A stretch of 64,000 nucleotides of DNA. Origin: Vandiemenella viatica (Eukaryota; Arthropoda; Insecta; Orthoptera; Morabidae). Positions 44,726-56,315 of the stretch are shown piece by piece (position 1 is the stretch's first letter; each line of letters opens with the position of its first letter). Position numbers and translations under genes: made by a program. Below the pieces are notes generated by a model, which saw only the letters and a list, made by a program, of their open reading frames with translations, was not told the DNA's origin and did no database searches. Location: positions 37,289,088-37,353,087 of the forward strand of contig CM061919.1 in the NCBI GenBank assembly GCA_031002005.1. The letters are read 5' to 3'.

Positions 44726-45555
44726 ATACAAATACTACCAAGGAGAACTGCAGTATGAGTTATATCGTGTTCATCCATTAATTAATTAAATGAAAGAATA
44801 TTAATTCTGATAATTTTGTTTTATTTTGGCTGAAACTCACAATTGTACGTAATATTATAAAATCACAGCATAATCAGACTTGATAATGATAAAAGTAAAA
44901 TTTCTGTGGGCTTCTAAAAGAATATAATGAAATCATTTCTTAATAATGTTTAAATACTACTAAATTTTTTTTAAAAAAAAATCGAAAGTCTTTGTTAACT
45001 GTTAGTTTTTTTTACTAAAAATGAAATTATTCAAGACTCAACATTTTGAGATAATTCTTGCCTTTCCACAATATACCAGCTTAAGAAACAGTTTATTATA
45101 AATGAACAAAAAAAAAAAATTGCAAGTATAACCTATTTTAAATTATGAGCGAGAAATTACGTGAGATTTGTTCTTATATTATGTATAGTGTTTTGCTCTG
45201 TATACTATGTGAAACTGTTTTGATTGAGTGAATAAAACGTTGTCGTGAGTGCTAAATCGAGTGCGATACAATGCATTTTTAATCAAACAGTAATATTTAT
45301 GTTTTGCCAACTACCGTAACGTGTTTTTGGTGCTTTAAAAATCTTTATTTTATTTTGTGCAATTTCAGAAACTTTTAATTTCTTTGTAATTTTATTTAAT
45401 ATTATTTCCAATTTAGTCGAAACTATTTTTAAGAAAGATTTAATTCTTATTAATAATAACCGATCGTTTGAGCCATTGTTAGACGTTCTAGAAACGGCTG
45501 AATGTGAGTTTTTTTTTTTTTTTTTTTTTTTTTTTCAATGTCGGATTATAAAATA
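44726..45555. other. AT-rich left arm of hAT element C
   Basis: No coding motifs. A poly-T run lies at about 45507-45535, just before the Helitron 3' end at 45556. Confidence 0.5.
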
Positions 45556-46140
45556 CTAGCCTCGTACCCGCGACTTCGTACGCGTGGATTAAGAAGTTTT
45601 TTTGCCAGAATTAAATATAGAAAGTTGTAGGTAACGAAGGATTGGTCCCAAACAATATCGAGTCGGCATAATATGACAGGGAAGCTATCACTATATCATT
45701 CTACCGTCGAACCTGCCTCTTGAAAAGAATCAATTTCCAACATATTTCTGTCACTATTCGATAAGATCTCAAAATTTCGTGACTACAACTGTTAATCATG
45801 CTGGAAAAAATATCATGTGCCCTTCATACAGCTTTCCTTACAAAATTCCATCACAATGATATAGCCATTTAGTCGTCAAAATGTAACAAAAAGACAGAGA
45901 CTTACTTCCGTATTTATATTGGTATTACTGTGGTTCTCACTCACACACTAACTGTGAGCAACACCTGAGGGATCATTATAACGTAAAAAAGTGTACACCT
46001 ACAAAATTGCAAGACTACCTACGATTTGCCTCGCATTGCACCCCTAACTTTCTAATATCTACAGTTTAACATTCAATCCGAATAAACTACGGCCCAGGCC
46101 TGCCTCTTACGAAGAAAAACAATTTTTAAAAATCTTAGAC

Positions 46141-46210
46141 TCAACGGAGATTTGAACCGGAGACCACGACGTTCGTAAGCAAGCTCTTTAGCCACTGAGC
46201 TGCCAGTTCA
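46141..46210 (-). repeat. tRNA-like module (A and B box)
   Basis: The minus strand carries CAGCTCAGTGGCTAAAGAGC (A box region) and CCGGTTCAAATCTCCG (B box with a short stem). A second copy lies at 46673-46742 in the tandem duplicate. Confidence 0.6.
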
Positions 46211-46672
46211 CTACATGGAAACACGGTCTGGAGACGTCCACATCCAACGTGTCTGTCTATCACCGTATTTCAAAGTTATGAGACAACATGTGTTATTTAC
46301 ACAGATAATTTTTCAACCAAATGTAGACAGTATTTTTCTCCTTGTTTCAAAGGATAAGTGTGCAAAGTTTCATCGAGATCGGATGAAAACTATGGATTTG
46401 TATGAAGAACAAAAAACCAACAAACAAACATTCATTCATCTTTATATATATAAAGATTACTGTGGTTCTCACTCACACACTGACTGCAAACAACACCTGA
46501 GGGATCATTATAACGTAAAAAAGTGTACACCTACAAAATTGCAAGACTAACTACGATTTGCCTCGCATTGCACCCCTAACTTTCTAATATCTACAGTTTA
46601 ACATTCAATCCGAATAACCTACGGCCAAGGCCTGACTCTTACGATGAGAAACAATTTTTTAAAATCTTAGCC

Positions 46673-46742
46673 TCAACGGAGATTTGAACCGGAGACCACG
46701 ACGTTCGTAAGCAAGCTCTTTAGCCACTGAGCTGCCAGTTCA
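46673..46742 (-). repeat. tRNA-like module, duplicate
   Basis: Identical to the 46141 copy apart from isolated changes; part of the 532-bp duplication. Confidence 0.6.
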
Positions 46743-47062
46743 CTACATGGAAACACGGTCTGGAGACGTCCACATCCAACGTGTCTGTCTATCACCGTAT
46801 TTCGAAGTTATGAGACAACATGTGTTATTTATACAGATAATTTTTCAACCAAATGTAGACAGTATTTTTCTCCTTGTTTCAAAGGATAAGTGTGCAAAGT
46901 TTCATCGAGATCGGATGAAAACTGTGGATTTGTATGAAGAACAAACAAACCAACCAACCAACAAACAAAGAAACATACATTCATCTTTATATATAAATAT
47001 TTCTGTAAAAGCGGCCAGCACAGTCGCTCGCAATAATGCCACGTAATAATTTATACATATTA

Positions 47063-48745
47063 CTAGCTTCGAGCCCGTCAAAAATGACGGTTTGATCGCC
47101 ATATTGTGGCAGTTCCTTTTTTTGCAGTTGGTTAACTATACGGAATTGTTATTACATAAGGCTAATTTCTTTGATTTTGTAATGTTCTAAATATTTGATT
47201 TGCTGTTCACATAGCAATACTGCAGTAACTTCTACTGAATTAATGACGACCGAAGTATAGAACCAATAAAATTAAACACAAATTAGGATTCCTGAAAACT
47301 TTTACTGTCCATGTAATATCAGTTTTATACCTGGTCCAGGCACAATTCAGTACGATAGGTATGGAACTACTTTCACCCGCATTAATTAATACGTTCAGTA
47401 ACATGGCGCTTATGAAAGCAGTTTAAATGGTTTTTAAAACTGATTTCAGAGCGAATTATGCTGCAACAAAATGTGTCAGTTACGATTCTGGTTTACTTAG
47501 CCACAACGTTGCATTCGAAAATCATAGCTTTTATTACCCTCATATGAATAACGACAGGCAGCACCTATGGTGGTAGTCTGGATTTATTCTGGAAAAACTT
47601 GTATGGAAAAGCGAATATCAACCATTTTTTTGTGATATTTTCGTGATAAGAGTACCATACTGTGGTTAGATTATCGGGGTATTTTACTATGATTTATTTA
47701 AATAAATTCATTTTACTTTAATTTTACTATAATATCAAAAACGGATAACGGTCATTTATCTGGCTGGATACATTTCGCGATTCGTACATTTCTCTGAGTT
47801 TTGAATTAACTTCATTGTTTCTCATCATCTAACTGATACAGGTAATATAATGTAAACACAGAATAAATACCCTTCTCCTTATATTAATTTTTGCATCTGG
47901 CTGTCGTAGATAAATAAAAAGCAATATGTAAATTTAGACGAACTTTGTGACATATAATTACCTCGCATTAATTTTTTTCCCCTGCTCTCCGTATTTCTAA
48001 TATCTCTGCTCTCCGTATTTCTAATATCTCTGCTCACTGCTATTTTGGGCAATAATATCGTTGTTGAATTGCGAGTGTCACATGGCTTATACAGTTGATG
48101 ATTTAAATGTAATAAAAAGGTTATCTTAAGTCGCATTTAATAGCTAACACATGTATCAAATACTAAGGGTATCATCTATAATAATAGTAGGAATTTATTC
48201 AGGAAAAACTTGTAAGGAAAAGAATCATTTTTAATTATATCTTTCGTTATATGAATACGTTACTCTGGTTAGATTATCAGAGTATTTGGTTAATATTTTA
48301 AAATAAATAAATGCATTTCACTTCATATGACGGGGACTATAATTTCGAAAACGGATAACTGTTATTTATTTGACTAATACATTTCGCATTACGTATGTTT
48401 CTCCTAGTTTTTAATAAACTTCCTTGTTTCTTACCGTCTGCCTAAAAAAATTCTTAGGTTATGGTTTAACCTAGTCCTTATCACTGATACAGATAAAATA
48501 GCGTAAATACTGAATCCCCTTCTCCTTACATGAATTTCTGCGTCCAACCGATACAGGTAAAATAGCTTAAATATTGAATCTCCTTCTCCTTATATGAATG
48601 TCTGCTTCTAGCTGTAAATAAACGAAAAGCAAGACGATGGTACGAATGTAATATGGCGGTTGATGATTGGCCGTTCTCTAACCAATAGCAGTAACAGCTA
48701 TAGACGACGCACGCAGACGCCACGTTAGCGTTTTATATAAGGGGA
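47063..48745 (-). mobile_element. non-autonomous Helitron, hairpin-ended
   Basis: The minus-strand 3' end is CCGTCATTTTTGACGGGCTC then GAAGCTAG|T, with a 6-bp stem hairpin; the 5' end is TCCCCTTATATAAAACGC at 48745. Inside, a ~600-bp segment is duplicated (GGATTTATTCTGGAAAAACT at 47580 and GGAATTTATTCAGGAAAAAC at 48190) and a 60-bp unit is repeated at 48484 and 48544. No coding capacity. Confidence 0.75.
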
Positions 48746-49494
48746 ATAGCTGTTACCCGCGACTTCGTAAGCGTGGATTTAGAATTTGATTGCTAGAATT
48801 GGATATGCAAAGCTGAAAATTATCTAAGATGTCCCAAACAACACTGAGTCGGCATAATAACGGGAACGCCATCGATATACCATTCTTTCTTCGAACCTGT
48901 GTTATGACCAAAACTGTTATTCATATCGGAAAAAAGAATCCTATTTCGTTCCTAAATATACAAAGTATTTCCTTGTCATCGGTATACACATATATTCGTG
49001 AAAACGTGGAGACTTACTTTCGCATATACAATATTGTTAGTTTAGATCACACAAAAACTACCTGTGGAATCAGTATACCGTGAATAAAGTAAACGCTTTC
49101 TACCGCCAAAGATTTGCCAGAACATGGTATCCTTACTATAAAATCCTAGGGTTGGCTCAAACTATGAAAAACAATTCATAAAAATACTTGCCTCCAATGG
49201 GATTTGAACCCGGAGCAACTCAACAGTTTAATATATGAACTCGTTACCACTACGCCATACCAACATTGATTTATAACGTCTCGCATTACAGATATAGATA
49301 TGCGTTTATCTTTCACAGTTGAGATGGTTTTCATAATTTAATGACAATATGTTCTTATCTATACATAATATAGTATCCCATCTCGATCCTAAAGTCAAAT
49401 TTCATAACGATCAGAGTATCCTTTTAGCCCAAGGAACGTAACAAACAGACAAAGACAAACAGAGTTACTTTCGCATTTATAATATTAGTATAGA
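48746..49494 (-). mobile_element. non-autonomous Helitron (Lep1-like), abutting its neighbour
   Basis: The 5' end TCTATACTAATATTATAAAT on the minus strand (49494) matches the Lep1-type consensus start and is preceded by A (T on plus at 49495). The 3' end GTCGCGGGTAACAGCTA abuts the preceding Helitron directly (CTAT instead of CTAG). No ORF. Contains a tRNA-like module at 49191-49264. Confidence 0.8.
49191..49264 (-). repeat. tRNA-like module (A and B box)
   Basis: The minus strand carries TGGCGTAGTGGTAACGAG (A box TGGCGTAGTGG) and CGGGTTCAAATCCCATTG (B box in a GGG/CCC stem). The sequence differs from the 12261/46141 type, so it appears to derive from another tRNA. Confidence 0.6.
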
Positions 49495-50120
49495 TATGTA
49501 TAATGTTCCTTGGAAACTCTACGAACCGTGTTTCTGCAATAAAGAGATGTTAAATGTATTATCTAATTTGTCCTTAAGCCCTCAGAATTAAGAACGTAAA
49601 AAATTCTGGAGACTTTGTGATTAGTCAAACTGAACGTTAAAAAGTTTAATAATACTGCAACGCATTAAAATTACAAGTTAAATTATAAGTCCATTCTCAT
49701 TTAGCACGTAAAACACTCCTCACCTTAGAAGCATGAACCCGACCAATAAAAAAATACTACCGGGTTTTAGCTACCCATTGACATTTAATAGTTATTGTAA
49801 TTATCTACTAGTAGTCAGACATTAAGAAATAGTTTTTCATTTATAATATCATCTTTAAACAGAACTGTAATCCAATCGTACAGTAAATGACATTAAACTC
49901 TTCAGAACATTTATTTCAAATCGGAACTGTAATGAAAATTTGCGTTCCAGCTCCACGTTGCAGGTCCGGCCGTGGTTCAACCTCTGGACACGCGATAACT
50001 GTGGCGCTATTATACAGGTCCGGCTGGAAGCAGATCCGACAAGCCCTTGGATGTACATCCATGATCCATCCCTCGCGCAAGTGATACGGGTCTGCATCCA
50101 TCCGGACCTACCCACCTCTA
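49495..50120. other. right arm of hAT element C
   Basis: AT-rich until about 49940, then a GC-rich subterminal part with GGTCCGGCCGTGGTTCAACC, GGTCCGGCTGGAAGCAGATC and GGATGTACATCC before the TIR. No gene. Confidence 0.6.
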
Positions 50121-52337
50121 ATGGTGAGAGCGATAGTTCGTAGTGTGTTCGCATCAGCTCCCCACGAAGTACCAGCTAGCTTCTTCATGATGTTTCGTGT
50201 TTTCAGTTTCTGACTTGTGTTTTCGAGGTGTTTTTTGAATGTTAAGGAGCGGTCTAAGGTGATGTCAAGATACTTAGGATAGAAATAATGTTTCACCCTC
50301 TGGTGGCAGAAGTTTACTTTGAGCTGCTGATGTGCTATTCTATTGCTCAAGTGGAATGCGCATACTTCTGTCTCCACTTTCTATAATATGTGTTCAAGAT
50401 TTCTAAGTCGTTAGAGAGAATGCTCTCACCTTCCTCTAATGTGACAGTTTGGATGGCGATAGCTAAGTCGTCAGCGTAGCAGAATTTATTGCCGGTTGTT
50501 TCTGGCATATCACTGGTGTACAAGTTGAAGAGCAATGGAGCTAGTACTGACCCTTGAGGTAATCCATTTTTTATTGTGAATGACTTACTTGTCTTATGTC
50601 CGACGGTGACCTTAAAATATCGGTTGGTCAGCATATTCCTCAGGAGTGACGTTAGTTTCCTGCAGGGTATATGTTTTTTAAGTTTAAGTAGCAGTCCATC
50701 CAGCCAAACTGTATCATATGCCGCCGTTAGATCGACAAAGGCTACTGCTACTGATGTTTTTAACTTCTTCTGAAATCCAGCCTCAATGTATGATGTCAGT
50801 GCTAACACTTGCTCACAACAGCTCCGTTTTAGTCTGAAACCTGCCTGATATGTTGGTGTTATGATATTTATTATTCCTTGTATGCGGTTAAGGATGAGGC
50901 GTTCTAGAACCTTATAGCAAACACTGAGTAGAGCAAAAGGTCGATAGCTGGTTTGAGGATCGTCAAGGTGTGAGCCATCTTAAATTCTGGGGGGACTATC
51001 CCAGTGTCCAGGATATCACTGAAGAAGTTCTTGAGCCAAGTTCTTCCCTGCTTGCCGAGATATCTTATAAATTCTGGGAAAATGCCATCTAACCCTGCAG
51101 CCTTCCTCATTTTTAGCATTCTGATGGCTTTCTCAACTTCTTCATGACTAAATGGATTAGAAAGGATAGGATTATTTATAAGGTTGTTATCCATTTCAAT
51201 CATCTCTTTCTCCATCTGTTTCTTCATGGCAGAATCTATTGGGACTTTGTCAGCTCTTGTTTTGATGTGCAATGCCATTTCAGCTGGTGTAATTCCTGGC
51301 TCCCCTTTGCACATGTTTGAGGCTGCACCCAGTTTTCTAAGGAGAGTCCATGCATTTCTACTGGAGTGAGTAAAGCTCAGGGGCGGCCCTAGGGCGGTGC
51401 GAGCGGTGCGACCGCACCGGGCGCCGTCATATGGGGGGCGCCGGAAAGGCAGCGAGAGATCGTTTGTACAAAAAATGAAAAATAAATCTCTATAATAATC
51501 CAGCTTGCTGTTCACATATTTTTTTAATAAATTAATCAGCAAGAAGAATTTATAAACGTAAGAGCTTCCGTTTAATATATAGTCCGAGTCAGCTCGAGTT
51601 ACTCCATTCCAAAAACCACAAATCGTCCCATAATTAGCACTCTCTGGTGTCGCAGCGCGCCTCCCGCACCTGTTTCCTGCCTTTTCGGCTGTAATCTTGC
51701 AGTTCATTCACTGTGGCGGATCTACGAATTTTTCGAGCAGGGTCAAGTTCTTTGATTTTCCGCCCCCGAAGGTTGCCGCTCAGGGCAGTAGAGCTAAGAA
51801 AGAAGGTCACCGCCAACGAATTTGTCACTTACTATCCATTAAAACATGATTATGTCTCCCGGGGTAAGCACCACGGTTTGCCTCCTCCCCCCCCCCCTCC
51901 CTCCTCTAGATCCGGCACAGTCATTTGCATGAGGCGAGATTCAACCTATGTATCTACTTCTACAATGTTAAACCTTAGGTGATTTCAATCAACGTTGGTA
52001 GCGTAAATATTTACTAAATGTAATGTGTCTTTTATAGACAAGACATGTCGCTACATTTATTTATTTCTCTCTGTTTTTTAAACTAAACGAAGTTGAAACT
52101 GAGGAGGCTTCAAAATTGCTTGCAAAATTTCTTAGTGTTGTCATCTGAATCGTTGTCACTAGAACTAGTTCAACACGTGACGGAAGAAAACTTATTTTAT
52201 AGAAGTTCTTCAGACGAGGCTCATAATGATAAACAGCAGCATGTACAAGTAGATTTTGTATGGCCGCAACGTCGTCTGCACTTCAAAATGGGATATAGCA
52301 GACATACACCGTCGCAAATTATGATGATATTTCATAA

Positions 52338-55053
52338 CTAGCCACAAAGCCCGTCAAAATTGACGGGTTTGGAGTATTCTGGCAATTAATTTCTTTTTAG
52401 TTGCTTACCTAAACAGAATTGTTTTGAAATAAAGCTCAATGTGCTGTAATTTCTCATCCCTTGTGATGTAGCAAAACGTTTCAGTTGTCAACTTGATGGA
52501 GGTCGCATTTCAGTCAAACCACAATCTTCGCTAATAATGCGATGAAGATCGATGTGTTAACGGATGACATAAATTACATAGCCTACAGTTGAAATAATGA
52601 CCACAGTGTAAACGAAGGATACTAAATTAAATCATAACAACTTCAGTATTCTGGCAAATCATTTCTTAGCAATCGTTTAAATAAACACAAAAATAAATCA
52701 TAATATAATTCCTATTGCCTTGCGCAATAACAAAATGTTTCTGTTGCTATCCTGGTCCAGGTTGCATTTCAATCTAACAACAGGCAGTTCAATCATTACC
52801 GTGGTGCCACAATCTGATGGTGAATTCTTGTAGAACTCGACGAAATAAATCGAAAATAAATAATACAATTTTTTGATATCCTTATTGGTTTTCGAGATAT
52901 AGCATGTTGAAAATCAATTATAACTGTGATTTTGGTGAAGTTTCCTCTGGTCCAGGACGTATTTCAACCTAACAACAACCACCAGGAAGAAAATAAAACA
53001 CATATAGTGCATTTCCACCGTGTAGATATAGCGGTTTTGGTAATTTGTTTTTTCTGGTCCAGGCCAGATTTCACCCAAACCACCTAAATTTTGAAATACA
53101 ATATCTAAAGAACTAAGCGAGATATGGAAAGAAAATGTATTATTTGTTTTCGATTTGTCTCTTCGAGTTACATACGATATCATCAAATTTGCCAATGTCG
53201 AAATTTTTCTTCTGTTCCAGGCCGCATTTCAACCTAACCACGTCAATTTTGAGATACAATATCTCGAGAATTAAATAAGATATCAAAACATTTTATTCTC
53301 TACTTTCAGTTTTTTTCGTCGAGTTACATAAGAATCCATCAACAAATTGCGGCTTCACGGTTATCGTAGAATCCCATAACCACGTACAGTACTACGCTAA
53401 ACCATGGAGGAAATATTTCCTTCCTCCATGCCGCCAGAGAAACAATACTTACTTTACACGCATATTAATACATATACTTATCACATTTCAATGGTCACAT
53501 TGCATCGCGAAATAAACCAAATAAAAAATCTATAAGGGTTCTTCAATCTTAATTTTTTATATTCGTTATTCAGAATTATACTAACACATTTGAATAGCTG
53601 ACACAGTTACATGCGGCTGAAATAAGGCATCAGTAAAACCAAAGTAAATCAAAAATAAATCTTAACAGCTTACGTCATTCCAACGTAATATTAGTTTTAA
53701 TGGGTGGAAGGTGATATTTTCCACCGGCCGGAAACTGGTACTGCCCTGTTGAAATTTGTATCAATTGCTTCGTTATAATGGCATCTTCTTCACATTTGCA
53801 CCCTCCTTTTTTTCCGAAACGTCGCCATGAATTAAATTAAAAATTCTGAAACGTAAGACGCTCCGCAACCGAAAAATGTTAGCAATACTTTCGTTAGAAC
53901 GAAGTAATGAATTAAGTAACAGAAAAAAATTACTAAAAAAAATAAAACGCATGCCCACTGCTGTAACTTCAAGTGCCGCTAACATTGCGAAAATTAACTT
54001 ACATATATGTGATATCAACGAATACTTCTACATAAACTAATATTAAATAAATCTAAGCAACTAATAAGTATGTTCAGTCAGTTAATTTATTCGTGGATGC
54101 CTAGAAATGTTATTAAATAACGTGGATATTTCTCTGCAGTTGCTTTATTAATCAGAATTGTTACAAAAGCTCATTATAATTTATCGTTCCTTGTGCTGTA
54201 GCAAAAAGCTTCAGTTGTCATCTTGGTCCAGGTTGCATTTCAGCTTAACCATAATATCCGCTAAAATTTCTGATAGAAAAGCAAAGCTTCAGTCACACGC
54301 AATTTAATACATTCCATGCATCGCGATATAAACTTGATCCCAAATCTTCACAGGTTCTGACACATTTCTTTCTTAATAGCTACCTATGATGAAGATCGAT
54401 ATTTTAACGACTAAGAAAGCTTACATCTGCTGAAATAATGACTCCAGCAAGAACGAAGGATGCTATAACAACTTAAGCTATGCCATGTAATATTTCATTG
54501 TGGTTTAGGCCGTATATATCGCGAACAATTTGCAACTTCTTTCATTTGAACCATGTAATGTTTCAGTAAAAAAACTGATAATTAATATGCCAATTTAAAC
54601 ACAAATAATTTCAGTAATAGGACACAGTTTAAATTTTGAAATAAACTAAATTATTCATGCCCTCTGCGTTAACGTCAAATGAAACTTGTAATTCTAATCC
54701 ATGCTAGTTATACTCTAACCAAACATTTAGCAGCACTGATGCTCGAAATACAAAGCTTTTATCTTACAATATCTATGGACAAAGAATTTAAGGAATACTT
54801 CAATATATCAAAAGAATATTACGTAAATATAAGCATTAATGATTGATATATCGATTTTAACGCAATACATACTTTTATTTCAGTGTTCTGTGAGTTAATT
54901 TATTCACTGTTGCTTGGAAATGATATTAAATAACACGCACTCCCACAAATAATATCGTAAAGCGTGACGTTATAGGCAACGTCATAGCGCAACGTCACCG
55001 CGTGACATGACGTAGGTGCGACAACGCTACATCTTGTCTATTATACTAATAGA
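52338..55053 (-). mobile_element. non-autonomous Helitron, complete ends, 2.7 kb
   Basis: 5' end TCTATTAGTATAATAGACAA (55053) and 3' end CCCGTCAATTTTGACGGGCT then TTGTGGCTAG (52338) on the minus strand. The host dinucleotide A (52337) and T (55054) is retained. The 3' hairpin has a perfect stem of 7-9 bp, as in the copy at 33503. It contains a P-like fragment at about 52795-53430 that is absent from the 33503 copy. No Rep gene. Confidence 0.88.
52795..53430. mobile_element. fourth P-like fragment, inside Helitron
   Basis: Carries ATATCTCGAGAATTAA, GTCGAGTTACATAAGAATCC and GGCCGCATTTCAACCTAACC blocks like the 14890-15320 array, and ends in CATGGAGGAAATATTTCC directly followed by TTCCTCCATG (53403-53430), that is, two P-type termini facing each other. 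The 33503 Helitron lacks this segment. The left TIR is not visible. Confidence 0.6.
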
Positions 55054-55839
55054 TGGTTGCTCATTGACCCTGCAATCAGAGATGAAATAATAACGAAAAA
55101 ATCATGAACGTCATTTCTCAAAAACGCATTTTAAAGAGTAATACCAAAATTTTTTGCGAAATTCATTCGGAGAATAGAGTTTCTAGCCGCATTGCAGACC
55201 GTTATCAGTTTATCACTATTAATCAGTTCGTGACGCCCTTCTGGAAACGAATTATTTACCTGTAGTAACAGAAGCCTTGTCCCTGAGCCAGCCCATGGAG
55301 CAATTTGAGTTTATAGTTACAATGGTGATTTGGTATTGATTCAAGTATTTATTGTAAGCAAGGCTATCAAGTATGAAAGGGGATTCATGAAACGCTCCAC
55401 AACTGCTATGAAAGATCTCGGGCTTTGTGAGAAATTGCTTCTCAGACCGGGACATACCCTTTTATTAAGTCAGTTGGATACCATACGAAGAAGAATTTTT
55501 TTGAGTACGAGGCCGTAGATGAGATAGCAACAGATCCAGAAGAATTGCTTACAGTGAACGTGTTTTAGTATCTGATCGGCACAATTAAGAAGGCGTAGGT
55601 CTCTTAATTTTCACAACTATCTAAATTTAATCATACACTGTAGTTCTTACACACTATCAAAACAATTCCTGAATTGTAATAAACTGGTGCATATTTATAA
55701 ATGAGTTTAACGAATGGAGAAAAATGTGACATATCGGATTGTGAATTGACTAAAGAATTTTCTAACTGGAACTATTGTTGGTGGGACTTGAATCGGCAGA
55801 ACCTATATAAGTTCAGCTTATGAAACAAAATGGTTACAA

Positions 55840-56315
55840 GGGTATTACTTTACTCTGCGAGTGACTAAAAGTGGGTGGCGATCACACCCCTGATGTGAAA
55901 CTATTTGAGCATAGGAAGGGATATACGCGCCCACGGGCTGTTTATAGGAGTCATCCCAGCATTCGCCCGGAGCGATCTGGGAAAACCATGGAAAACCCAG
56001 ATCAGGATGGCAGAAATGATTTTTCGAGAACTACTCCTGTCAGATTTTAAGTTTACTCCTTCCTATTCCATTCCCTAATCGTGGAAAAAATGAGTACATC
56101 TGTTCTGGCCCTCATTTCTCCTGTCTTATTTTCGTGGTCATTCCTAGATATGAATGTTGTTGGTAGGTATATTTGTTTGCTATCATTCCGAAACAAGTCA
56201 TCCGTGAATTTTTCAATTAGCTTCTGTCGAGAACAACGCCTTCGGTGTTCCAGGTCTTCCCAACCTAACTTCTTCAACATCGCACTTACGCTTTATTTCG
56301 ATTTCTTTTACGATA
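55840..56315 (-). pseudogene. LINE 3' end with SINE-like tail, 5'-truncated
   Basis: 56280-56053 reads MLKKLGWEDLEHRRRCSRQK, TTFISRNDHENKTGEMRART and VLIFSTIREWNR, the C-terminal segment of a CR1/Jockey-group ORF2 (TIREWN is the usual NxLP region). The stop near 56050 is followed by a 3' UTR with GCCATCCTGATCTGGGTTTT, CCATGGTTTTCCCAGATCGC and GGGCGAATGCTGGGATGACT. Element A lacks this insert (AATGGTTGGTATATGTTTCC at 41930), which sets the boundaries. Confidence 0.75.

Larger units (their letters stand above)
45556..46990 (-). mobile_element. non-autonomous Helitron with internal 532-bp duplication
   Basis: Same family as 11311-12593. The minus-strand 3' end is CGAAGTCGCGGGTACGAGGC then TAG|T. 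A segment of about 532 bp is present twice (first copy ends near 46445, second near 46985): METRSGDVHIQRVCLSPYF-encoding sequence at 46215 and 46747, and the tRNA-like module at 46141 and 46673. The copies are nearly identical, so the duplication is recent. The 5' end (TATATATAAAGATGAATG complement) is present but without a clear TC. Confidence 0.75.
44422..50120. mobile_element. hAT element C (5.7 kb, non-autonomous, filled with Helitrons)
   Basis: TIRs TAGAGATGGGCAGGTCCG and complement TAGAGGTGGGTAGGTCCG, and an exact 8-bp duplication ATGGTGAG (44414-44421 and 50121-50128) in the LINE coding sequence. No hAT transposase was found. About 4 kb of its length (45556-49494) is later Helitron insertions. 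Subterminal sequences at both ends repeat the TIR word GGACCTGCATCC / GGATGTACATCC. Confidence 0.93.
43765..51369 (-). pseudogene. Jockey/CR1-group LINE ORF2 split by two hAT elements
   Basis: Three colinear minus-strand blocks: 57035-57015 (RKQKWKELTCQMSF), 51369-50129 and 44413-43765. The middle block has THSSRNAWTLLRKLGA, KMRKAAGLDGIFPEFI, SYRPFALLSVCYKVLERLI, FVDLTAAYDTVW, NGLPQGSVLAPLLFNLYTSD and FCYADDLAIAIQ (RT with YADD). The last block has VYPVAEYCAPVWQRS, LPPTRLKSRNPVWQDVFDF, VKLNRLRTGHAKCNAMLYKW and, after a TGC to TGA stop, DCGSPSQSVEHIIRECPLR, ending near 43765. Joining at ATGGTGAG (hAT C) restores LRTIAL-TMVYPVAEY, and joining at GTAAAGCT (hAT B) restores CQMSF-THSSRN. Frameshifts near 50400 and 50940. 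The endonuclease is absent. Confidence 0.92.

Noticed and set aside
44396..44781. Overlapping Gly/Cys-rich frames at the left end of hAT element C
   Set aside because: They are translations of the 86-91-bp subterminal repeats in several frames, without start context.
46215..46550. Conserved duplicated ORF (METRSGDVHIQRV..) as a gene
   Set aside because: It is conserved only because the 532-bp Helitron segment is duplicated; the same DNA in the 11311 copy does not keep the frame.
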